Below are positions 1-6,369 of a stretch of DNA of 12,911 bases, in pieces (positions within the stretch are counted from its first letter, which is position 1; every line of letters begins with the position of its first letter). A program made the position numbers and the translations under genes. The notes under the pieces were generated by a model, which was given only the letters and a program-made list of their open reading frames with translations, did no database searches and was not told the DNA's origin. This DNA is from DASZBR01 sp033763845 (GTDB lineage: Bacteria; Pseudomonadota; Gammaproteobacteria; DASZBR01), in assembly GCA_033763845.1 (NCBI GenBank), contig JANRJR010000021.1:1-12911 (forward strand), given 5' to 3'.

Positions 1-160
1 ACATTTTTGAAACTTCAAAATGATTCAACGAAATATTTTGCGCAGGTTTTTCTGCACCGTACATAATTGCAGGAATACGGTTCTCACGACGCAGGCGGCG
101 GCTCGCTCCTCTCCCTGCTGACTCGCGGATTTCCGCATTTAATTCAAATTTAATAGCCAT
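1..160 (-). CDS. rplY: 50S ribosomal protein L25 (Ctc family), 5' part only
   Basis: The first 53 codons are visible; the rest lies beyond the left edge. The translation starts MAIKFELNAEIRES and continues through RGASRRLRRENRIPAIMYG, the signature N-terminal block of bacterial L25/Ctc proteins, which bind 5S rRNA in the large ribosomal subunit. The ATG at 160-158 is preceded by a GGAG ribosome-binding site about 8 bases upstream (CTTGGAGAATACC). Whether this is the short L25 or the long Ctc form with a C-terminal extension cannot be told from this fragment. It is co-directional with the uspA-like gene but has its own probable promoter overlapping that gene's stop codon. A stem-loop sits in its leader. 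Confidence 0.93.
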   Translation of the reverse strand, partial: MAIKFELNAEIRESAGRGASRRLRRENRIPAIMYGAEKPAQNISLNHFEVSKM

Positions 161-190
161 TGGTATTCTCCAAGTTTAAAGATTAATAAA

Positions 191-218
191 AGCCAGCTCC
201 CGCGACCAGGAGCTGGCT
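191..218 (-). terminator. stem-loop with U-rich tail: uspA terminator or rplY leader hairpin
   Basis: A perfect 10-bp inverted repeat, AGCCAGCTCC / GGAGCTGGCT, encloses an 8-base loop. Read on the minus strand it is followed by TTTTATTAATC, as in an intrinsic terminator. It lies 36 bases after the uspA-like stop and 30 bases before the rplY start. It would end uspA transcription, but the probable rplY promoter is upstream of it, so rplY transcripts would also contain it. It could therefore work as an attenuator or leader structure. Confidence 0.75.
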
Positions 219-233
219 CAACAAAAGGCGGCC

Positions 234-262
234 ATTCTAGCATGGCCAGACGTGTTAGTCAG
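234..262 (-). promoter_or_regulatory. probable sigma70 promoter of rplY (extended -10)
   Basis: Reading the minus strand, CTGACT (262-257, 4 of 6 matches to TTGACA) is followed after 17 bases by TAGAAT (239-234, 5 of 6 matches to TATAAT). TG stands one base before the -10, giving an extended -10 element. The -35 overlaps the TAA stop of the uspA-like gene (257-255). Transcription would start near 227, just upstream of the 191-218 hairpin. This is a match by eye, not a computed score. Confidence 0.5.
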
Positions 263-692
263 CGACTCTGACGGCTAAAACATCACATTCAGCATGATGA
301 AGTACGCCATTGGCTGTCGACCCCAAGAGCAGCTGCAAACCATGGCGCCCATGACTGCCCACAACGATCAAATCAGATTCATTTTCCTTGGCTTTATGGA
401 GAATGACGGCTCGAGGAGACCCTGCCTCTAAATGCTGTTGGGTCGGGGGAATATGGAATTTTTGGCCCAATTTGGCCATCTCTTTCTTAGCATCATCCAT
501 TAACTGGGATTCAACATCCAACACAGCAGAATACGCCTCAGCGACTCCATAGGCATTGATATGTTCAACAGCGTGGACCAAACTGACGGTCCCGCCATTG
601 GCTTTAGCGATTTCAATCGCGCGCTCAATGATGTCTCGATCAGAATTAGGATGTAAATCAACGGCGACAAGTACGTGTTTATATAGCGTCAT
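255..692 (-). CDS. uspA: universal stress protein, UspA type
   Basis: This 145-aa single-domain Usp protein starts YKHVLVAVDL, the usual first beta strand with its Asp, and ends in the family's nucleotide-binding loop region. That region reads GSHGRHGLQLLLGS (residues 112-125): G-2x-G, then 8 residues before GS, where classic ATP-binding Usps have 9. The length and overall sequence match gammaproteobacterial UspA-type proteins, which are cytoplasmic and help cells survive growth arrest and stress. ATP binding cannot be assumed. The ATG at 692-690 has a good ribosome-binding site (GAGGGAG about 9 bases upstream). The gene starts 18 bases after the end of the protease remnant, so it probably belonged to that transcript, though it may have its own promoter inside the remnant. 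A hairpin follows its stop. Confidence 0.92.
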   Translation of the reverse strand: MTLYKHVLVAVDLHPNSDRDIIERAIEIAKANGGTVSLVHAVEHINAYGVAEAYSAVLDVESQLMDDAKKEMAKLGQKFHIPPTQQHLEAGSPRAVILHKAKENESDLIVVGSHGRHGLQLLLGSTANGVLHHAECDVLAVRVAD

Positions 693-710
693 GGTAGAAA
701 ACTCCCTCTT

Positions 711-1192
711 TTACAGTAGCCTTAATAAGTCATTCATTAGCGCCTGAATCATCAGGACGGTTAACAGAATAATCCCTAATCTCAATAATAACATTTGTAA
801 TGCCACTGATAAGGACTTTCCTCGAAATAATTCTACGGCGAGATAAACCAATGGGCCCCACCAATGATCTCAGTGAAACCACACCGGTTAACATTTTGCT
901 AATGAAAAGCAGGGGCTGAACGATACCTATGACAAATACGAGGTAATACGCTAGAAATGCAAAAATTAAATACGGGGCCGGCCAAAATAATACACGCGCG
1001 TTTAAATTTGGCTACGCTTTCAAACACAAATCCTTTTTGGATTTGGATAAAACCACCCAGGGGTGAAATGACAAACCGTTCAACGGGAACAGAAAAGAAC
1101 TTGGCCACAATATAGTGGCCAAACTCATGAAGCCCAACCAGCAACAACAGTGAAACACAAACAACCAAAACAAACCAAATTATTGAAAACAT
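711..1192 (-). pseudogene. RseP-like site-2 (M50) intramembrane metalloprotease, degraded
   Basis: Three successive reading frames together give a shrunken RseP-like protein. Frame 1 (1192 to about 965) has a hydrophobic start, the zinc motif HEFGH (residues 22-26), a PLGGF block and ILAGPVFNF. It then shifts at a run of five T (plus-strand A5, 961-965) and soon hits a stop. Frame 2 (about 960 to 849) reads AFLAYYLVFVIGI, the next membrane helix of RseP, then jumps to SKMLTGVVSLRSLVGPIG, which in RseP lies after the PDZ domains. Frame 3 (848 to the TAA at 713-711) reads YLAVELFRGKSLS and ends MNDLLRLL, matching the RseP C terminus. The PDZ domains and the LDGG motif with the third zinc ligand are missing, so no active protease can be made. 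The start overlaps the end of the upstream gene by 13 bases (ATGTTTTCAATAA), suggesting former translational coupling. Whether a functional rseP exists elsewhere is unknown. Confidence 0.85.
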
Positions 1193-2865
1193 TTATCTTT
1201 TAACATTTGGGCAAATTCATCTTCGCTATACGTGTAGTGCCAAAAATCCAAATAAATTTCTTTAGGAATCATCAGTACTTTTGAAGCATTTTCTGCAACG
1301 ATAGTGGCGTTACGAATGTCACCACGAATCACACCTACATTTCCCAACGGAATAAACGCATGAGCATGAAACGGTTCATATCCACCTAACGGATAACCGA
1401 CCAAACCTTCTGCCAACGGGACGTAAACAAAACTTCCTAAGGTACCGGCTTGAATTAACATCTCACCCGCCTTAAGCATTGAACATTTCACATGATTAAA
1501 TGCTTTCTGGGGTAACATCGCCGAAATTTTGTGGCCGGATTGTGAAATACGCTCAAGCATTTCTTTTTGCGTTTTGAGATCCCAATTTAATTCATCTGCC
1601 ATTAAATAACGATTACGCTCAGCCTCTGAGGTATTTTGCAATGAAGGCACGACACGCACAATTTCTTTTAATTTTGGATTTAAAATAATTAACTGATCTT
1701 TTACACGCTCGGCAAAAACATCATTATCATCAGTATTTTCTAAGAAAATATACGCAGGCTTCCATCGTTTCGTATAATCCCCTGTTGCATTATCTTGCCC
1801 TGCTGGTGGTCGTGAAAAACTACCAATCATATCGGTTTGCACTTCGTTAATAGCAATCGCTGCATTAAAAATCGCTTTATCTAATATTTTATCACCATCA
1901 AAACTACCGCGATAAAAAGAAATGCGTAAATCACCCGCATGCGTAAATTCTGTTCCTGACAAATTCGCCTCGCCTGCTAATAACGTATCCCTACTTTCCA
2001 TTAGCAATAATTTGCTGCCCGCATTAATAGCATAAATGGCATTAGCCGTTTGGTGATCTAGAAAAATTTGAAACCCACCGGTTGCTCGCAATCGCTCACC
2101 ACGTTGTCGGCAGGCATTAGCGCATCGCAATGTACGCAACGTATCCAGCACATCATCGACTAATTCACGCACCTCATGATTTTCAGAAATTAACCACGCA
2201 AACGAATCCCGCTTAAAATCCTCATAAAATAATTTTAAGTTCGGGACATTTTCAACCATGCTCTGCAATGCACGACGCAATTCTCCGGGATGATTTAACG
2301 TATCTGTGGATACTGACTCTTTTTGATGCGCACCGGATAATGCTAACATTTCTCGCAGTACTAAATGCGGCGGTTGCGTAATCGCTTTCTTAAATGCTAA
2401 TTGTGTAATGCGCCACGCGACATTTCCGCTATTTTCTTCCCACAGTAACGCAATTTGTTTATCAAAAAAATCGTTGTACATCATTTGTGCGGAAAGTACG
2501 GCGTGATTATCATTTTCCACAGTTTTTACATCAACCATGCCAACATCGTGCGCATACGATAACATCGCGCCGTAACCTTTCATGAAACCTAATCGTGACG
2601 GCAGACGTTTAGTAAAATAAACACCATTTAATTCATCTAACAACGACAATAAACGCACAGTAATATCACGGACATGAACGACACCATGATCCGTTGAGAA
2701 TGCGATGTGTTTAAAAGGATGGGAAAGAAAAACCGGATCACTCACAATATTGCTTAACTGCGCATTTACATTAATTTTTTCATAATATTTTTCTTCAATG
2801 TTACGACGCACAGTGGGAGAAAAATATTTATCGACAGTGTTTAATTCCGTTGCATGGCTTTCCAT
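1180..2865 (-). CDS. HD-domain-like protein with C-terminal cyclic-nucleotide-binding-like domain
   Basis: This 561-aa protein has no signal peptide or membrane segment that I can see. Its N-terminal half resembles HD phosphohydrolases: DHGVVHVRDI (H60/H64), then SYAHDVGM (H106-D107) and NHAVLSAQ (H121). The helix LRCANACRQRG (residues 246-256) resembles the last HD helix, where an Asp is usual; Asn250 stands there, so activity may be lost. Residues 258-410 form a middle alpha/beta region I do not recognise. Residues about 460-545 look like a cNMP-binding beta-roll (LKAGEMLIQAG; later GDIRNATIVAENASKVLMIP). The usual ribose-contacting Glu of the phosphate-binding cassette is not evident, so the ligand is uncertain. 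The ATG has a strong AAGGAG 8 bases upstream and follows a terminator. Its end overlaps the site-2 protease remnant. A signalling or sensor role is inference; no symbol is justified. Confidence 0.8.
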   Translation of the reverse strand: MESHATELNTVDKYFSPTVRRNIEEKYYEKINVNAQLSNIVSDPVFLSHPFKHIAFSTDHGVVHVRDITVRLLSLLDELNGVYFTKRLPSRLGFMKGYGAMLSYAHDVGMVDVKTVENDNHAVLSAQMMYNDFFDKQIALLWEENSGNVAWRITQLAFKKAITQPPHLVLREMLALSGAHQKESVSTDTLNHPGELRRALQSMVENVPNLKLFYEDFKRDSFAWLISENHEVRELVDDVLDTLRTLRCANACRQRGERLRATGGFQIFLDHQTANAIYAINAGSKLLLMESRDTLLAGEANLSGTEFTHAGDLRISFYRGSFDGDKILDKAIFNAAIAINEVQTDMIGSFSRPPAGQDNATGDYTKRWKPAYIFLENTDDNDVFAERVKDQLIILNPKLKEIVRVVPSLQNTSEAERNRYLMADELNWDLKTQKEMLERISQSGHKISAMLPQKAFNHVKCSMLKAGEMLIQAGTLGSFVYVPLAEGLVGYPLGGYEPFHAHAFIPLGNVGVIRGDIRNATIVAENASKVLMIPKEIYLDFWHYTYSEDEFAQMLKDKCFQ

Positions 2866-2898
2866 AAGTTCTCCTTTTATCCATTCCTCAGAAATGCC

Positions 2899-2931
2899 AA
2901 AAGCCTCTCCCCGAATGGGGAAGAGGCTTTT
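2899..2931 (-). terminator. strong rho-independent terminator after the TpsB gene
   Basis: The arms AAAAGCCTCT-CCCC and GGGG-(A)-AGAGGCTTTT form a 14-bp stem with one bulged A (2921) and a GAAT loop (2913-2916). It begins 15 bases after the transporter's TAA (2949-2947). The outer A and T runs make it look usable in both directions. It lies 33 bases before the start of the HD/cNMP-like gene, separating the tsaE-amiB-TpsB transcript from the genes to its left. Confidence 0.88.
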
Positions 2932-2946
2932 AGATTAACTATTTGC

Positions 2947-4797
2947 TTAGATACCTGACGAAGCGGCTGCTCGCGCATTTGCTCCATTGGTTGCAGAACC
3001 GTCTGAATATCCAACAGGCGGTCTGTCAATTCCAGGTAAGCTACCTTGATCCGTTGCAGAAGGTGTTCTACCTGTAATGGTAATACTAAAGAAAATACGT
3101 GGAGCAAAATTACCGTAAGCTGAAACACGTTTCGTTAATGGTAATGTATAAACGACAGAACCATACATATACGGATTAAGATTTACACGTACACCCGCAC
3201 CGGTTGACGCTGCACTCAGTGACTGTTGAATACCCGTCACAGAAATAGGCAGAATATTCCACACTTTACCGATATCGTAGAACGCATAGTATTGTGCAGA
3301 TGCTAAGAAACGAAAATCAGGGTAAGTGTTGTAACGTAGCTCTGCTTTCGCTGCAATACCTCTGTCACCGGTTAATTCACCTGGATCATAGGCTTGTCCG
3401 TACTGCGCACCACCGAACGTAAATTGTTCAGATGACAATAATGGCTGATTGGTGTACTGACCAATGCCTGCAGCTAAGAACGAAATATTCTGCGTAATGC
3501 CTTGTAAACGCGACAAGGTTCCGTTGAATTTCGTGTATTGCGGATCACCTTGTACACGAGATAGCGGCGGATTTGGCGGAGGAACTACTGCACGTGGGCT
3601 TGCGCCTAACACATTTAAACCGTGAGAAATTTGACCACTGATTTGATCCGAACCTGCCCAACTGTCTTGTAAATAATAATCCATCCCAAAACGAGCAGAA
3701 CGAACATGATCTTCATACACTGTTACAGGCGGAATAAATGCATTGAAATCCGTTTGGCTGTTTAAGTAATCAAACGAAATATTGGTATAGAGATTTTGTC
3801 GGCGTGAACGAATCACTGGAATTCGAACCGTACCTACAACTTCTTTACTCCAACCATTTACTTGTTGCGGTGTTAACAAAAACCCTGGCGTTGTTTTACT
3901 GTAGCTTGCCGACAGATTAAATGTTGCGCCCGTAGCACCAATAGGCTGTAAGTCAAATGCATTTACGTATTGCGAATTTTTGTTACTGCTGGTCAAGGCT
4001 TGAACACCTAATTGATCACCCGATTGAATTAACGAATTTACTGTCGCACCGGCTGAAAATTGGTTTTGGCCTAAGTAACGCGTGCCACGATTATCCACGG
4101 TAAAAAATCCACTCGCCTTTGAAAAATCAGGTGCGAATGACAATTCGGTTGACCCTAAGGGTGCACGAGGATTTAATGGCGGTTGTAAAACCACTTTCAC
4201 TTGGTTCATACCAGGAATATCGTTAGCCAATAATGCATAACGCTCTAATGTTTTAATATTCAACGGCTTAGACTGTGCAATTTTCTGACCATACTTATTG
4301 ACTAACGGGCCAGAACCTTGAACATAGCCAACTTGATTAACAGCACCAACATAACCTTCAATAATTTGAATATTAACAACGCCACTCTTAATGGTTTGAG
4401 CAGGGATCACTGCACGTGACAACACATAACCATTAGAACGATATTTCAGGGTAATTTCGTGTGAAACACTTTCTAAATCAGCCAACGAAATTTGATGTCC
4501 AATATAATTTTGAAATAACGGTGCAAGTTGTTGATAGCTATAAACCGTATTACCCGTTAAATTAATTCCCTTCAGGAAAAATTTAACTTTTTCCGCACCA
4601 GGAGTAGCCTGAAATTTTGTTTGCGTACTCGGTGTTGCAACACCACCTGATGTAGTAGGTGCCACAGGTTCATGCTGCATTTGTTGACCAACACGAGCAA
4701 CATCAGCTGTTGACGGCACGACCTGTGCCATTACGATTCCCGGAACTCCGACTGCGACTAACAACGACACTGCTTGATAAAGCTTTTTCATCCTCAT
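2947..4797 (-). CDS. ShlB/FhaC/HecB-type two-partner secretion outer-membrane transporter (TpsB)
   Basis: This 616-aa protein belongs to the TpsB branch of the Omp85 superfamily, which exports large TpsA exoproteins across the outer membrane. Domains in order: a signal peptide (cut probably near MAQ-VV, residue 25), a Pro/Thr-rich linker, a POTRA_2 domain (about 72-150: GINLTGNTVYSYQQL to IIEGYV), a second POTRA-like stretch to about 215, then the beta barrel from FFTVDNRGTRYLG (231) to RIFFSITI (about 574). The L6-loop motif reads GQAYDPGELTGDRG (467-480), with Gln where the conserved Arg of VRGY/F normally stands. A 41-residue Ser/Gly/Ala-rich tail follows the last strand, whereas barrel proteins normally end on an aromatic residue. 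ATGs at 4797 (AAGGA upstream) and 4791 (GGAG upstream) are both possible. The start lies within the amidase gene. No TpsA partner is in the window. Confidence 0.88.
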   Translation of the reverse strand: MRMKKLYQAVSLLVAVGVPGIVMAQVVPSTADVARVGQQMQHEPVAPTTSGGVATPSTQTKFQATPGAEKVKFFLKGINLTGNTVYSYQQLAPLFQNYIGHQISLADLESVSHEITLKYRSNGYVLSRAVIPAQTIKSGVVNIQIIEGYVGAVNQVGYVQGSGPLVNKYGQKIAQSKPLNIKTLERYALLANDIPGMNQVKVVLQPPLNPRAPLGSTELSFAPDFSKASGFFTVDNRGTRYLGQNQFSAGATVNSLIQSGDQLGVQALTSSNKNSQYVNAFDLQPIGATGATFNLSASYSKTTPGFLLTPQQVNGWSKEVVGTVRIPVIRSRRQNLYTNISFDYLNSQTDFNAFIPPVTVYEDHVRSARFGMDYYLQDSWAGSDQISGQISHGLNVLGASPRAVVPPPNPPLSRVQGDPQYTKFNGTLSRLQGITQNISFLAAGIGQYTNQPLLSSEQFTFGGAQYGQAYDPGELTGDRGIAAKAELRYNTYPDFRFLASAQYYAFYDIGKVWNILPISVTGIQQSLSAASTGAGVRVNLNPYMYGSVVYTLPLTKRVSAYGNFAPRIFFSITITGRTPSATDQGSLPGIDRPPVGYSDGSATNGANARAAASSGI

Positions 4798-5905
4798 CTC
4801 CGTTTCCTTTTGTTGCTGACGTTTGCGAATAGTACTGAATAATGCCCGACATTAATGCTTTGGCAATTTCTTCTTGATAATTTTCTGACTTTAAGCGTGA
4901 TTCTTCTTCGGGGTTTGATAAAAAACCCGTCTCAACTAATATAGACGGAATATCAGGTGACTTTAATACCATAAAAGGCGCCTGTTCGACAACCCCATGA
5001 TGCAAAGCTGTAATTTCACCTAATTGTTTTATCACTGCACGACCTAATTGCAGACTCGCACCGATCGTAGCGGTTTGCGACAAATCAATCAACACTGATC
5101 GTAATTGCGTATCTTGTTCGGAAACACCATTTAGATCAATGCCACCCAATTCAGAATAATTTTCTTTTTTCGCTAACCACAATGCCGCTTCACTGGATGC
5201 ACCATGTAACGATAATGCAAAAACCGATGCACCCTCTGCCCTTGAATCTTTATACGCATCTGCATGAATTGCCACAAATACATCGCCTTTTTGTTTTCGC
5301 GCGATCATTAATCGTTGACGCAACCCAACATAATAATCACCTTTACGCGTTAACACGGCTTTCATATTCGGTTGTAAATTCACTAATTTTTGTAAATCCT
5401 TCGCAATTGCTAACGTAATATTTTTTTCAAATACACGACTGGGACCAATCGTTCCAGGATCTTTTCCGCCATGCCCTGCATCGATGATTACTGTAAAAAT
5501 ATGTTGCTTTGTATATGGCTCAAGCATTTTCGCCGGCTTGGGTAATTTAATAATTAGTTGAAAATTCGTTCCTTCCGTCACACTACTCTGTATAGGAATG
5601 GATTTTTTCAAATCAAATACCACACGCAAATTAACGCCCTGCTGAATACCGTGGCGGAAATCGACAATAGGTGTTTGAGAAAAATTGGGCTGGTTAGTAA
5701 TGGCATAATGCGCCCCTTGAAAATCGATCACCAATCGTTCCGGTGATTGCAACGCAAACAATTTATATTGAACGGGTTTATCAAACGACATCGTAATTTC
5801 TTGGGGATCAGCAGATAATTTTGTTAACGCTGCGCTACTATCTGCCCACGCACAAACTGAACACAAATATAAGCTAAAAAATATTAACCCTTTTACTAAG
5901 CTCAT
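4703..5905 (-). CDS. amiB: N-acetylmuramoyl-L-alanine amidase, AmiB/AmiC family
   Basis: This periplasmic zinc amidase cleaves the MurNAc-L-Ala bond of peptidoglycan during daughter-cell separation. A signal peptide (residues 1-21, CAWA-DSS) is followed by an AMIN domain (about 25-120), which targets the septum in relatives, and an Amidase_3 domain (about 136-358). The metal ligands are visible as IDAGHGG (H145), FEKN (E160) and IHADA (H214), with catalytic E325 in LVETGFLSN. The stretch 236-297 (AALWLAKKENYSELGG onward) corresponds to the regulatory helix insert of AmiB/C enzymes. No LysM repeat is present, so the symbol rests mainly on the tsaE-amiB gene order. The ATG overlaps the tsaE stop (ATGA, 5905-5902). 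The last 31 codons, a low-complexity Ser/Arg/Asn tail, overlap the TpsB start in another frame, suggesting loss of an earlier stop. Confidence 0.92.
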   Translation of the reverse strand: MSLVKGLIFFSLYLCSVCAWADSSAALTKLSADPQEITMSFDKPVQYKLFALQSPERLVIDFQGAHYAITNQPNFSQTPIVDFRHGIQQGVNLRVVFDLKKSIPIQSSVTEGTNFQLIIKLPKPAKMLEPYTKQHIFTVIIDAGHGGKDPGTIGPSRVFEKNITLAIAKDLQKLVNLQPNMKAVLTRKGDYYVGLRQRLMIARKQKGDVFVAIHADAYKDSRAEGASVFALSLHGASSEAALWLAKKENYSELGGIDLNGVSEQDTQLRSVLIDLSQTATIGASLQLGRAVIKQLGEITALHHGVVEQAPFMVLKSPDIPSILVETGFLSNPEEESRLKSENYQEEIAKALMSGIIQYYSQTSATKGNGDEDEKALSSSVVVSRSRSSGNRNGTGRAVNS

Positions 5906-6369
5906 ATTTTCTTTAAAGCCTCTAGAATATTTTGACCCGTTGTGGTGTGTGAAGTAAATTTTATTTGTCGATTTTCGCCGTGAAAGCTTAATGCGCAGGT
6001 AATATCAGGTGATGGCAATTTCGCTAATGCTTTTTCAGGCCATTCAATTACTATAATAGTTTTTTGATCAAGATAATCACGCAAATTTAAATGCTCTATT
6101 TCATGGGGATCTTTTAAACGATAGAGATCCATATGAACAACAGTCATGGGCGGACAGTCATAGGTTTCTACTAAAGTATACGTTGGACTCTTAACCTTGC
6201 CTGCATAACCCATGGCTGACAAAAATCCCCGAACCAATGTCGTTTTGCCCGCACCCAATTCGCCTTGCAGGAAAATAATGCACGCCTTATCATCAACACA
6301 CGTTGCCAATTGTTGGCCAAACTTAAGTTGCTGAGCCTCACCATGAATATCAAACATCACGTCTCGCAT
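5902..6369 (-). CDS. tsaE: tRNA t6A37 threonylcarbamoyltransferase complex ATPase TsaE
   Basis: TsaE is the ATPase that works with TsaB and TsaD to place threonylcarbamoyl on A37 of ANN-decoding tRNAs in the cytoplasm. Visible motifs are Walker A GELGAGKTT (residues 36-44), SPTYTLVE (61-68), HMDLYRL (79-85) and IEWPEK (108-113). The reading frame is open back to a TTG at 6396, but I chose the ATG at 6369 (155 aa, close to the roughly 153 aa of E. coli TsaE), with GAGAAAGG just upstream. The ATG at 6357 (151 aa) is an alternative. The gene leads a tsaE-amiB-TpsB transcript and overlaps amiB by 4 bases. Its 5' end overlaps the divergent acetyltransferase gene by 15-27 bp, so its promoter must lie within that coding sequence. 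Confidence 0.93.
   Translation of the reverse strand: MRDVMFDIHGEAQQLKFGQQLATCVDDKACIIFLQGELGAGKTTLVRGFLSAMGYAGKVKSPTYTLVETYDCPPMTVVHMDLYRLKDPHEIEHLNLRDYLDQKTIIVIEWPEKALAKLPSPDITCALSFHGENRQIKFTSHTTTGQNILEALKKI

Noticed and set aside
230..247. Small inverted repeat GGCCAT / ATGGCC after the uspA-like gene
   Set aside because: It has only 6 bp in the stem and no T run; it overlaps the probable rplY -10 and is more likely coincidental.
899..1192. Short 97-aa M50 protein as an intact gene
   Set aside because: The last 18 residues are out of frame and the RseP sequence continues in the other two frames, so this is a fragment of a pseudogene.
2877..3128. Minus-strand 83-codon open frame covering the transporter's 3' end and the terminator
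   Set aside because: It is out of frame within the transporter, runs through the hairpin and resembles no protein family.
6265..6342. Upstream extension of the acetyltransferase
   Set aside because: The extra 26 residues are an antisense reading of tsaE including its Walker A region and have no WecD counterpart.
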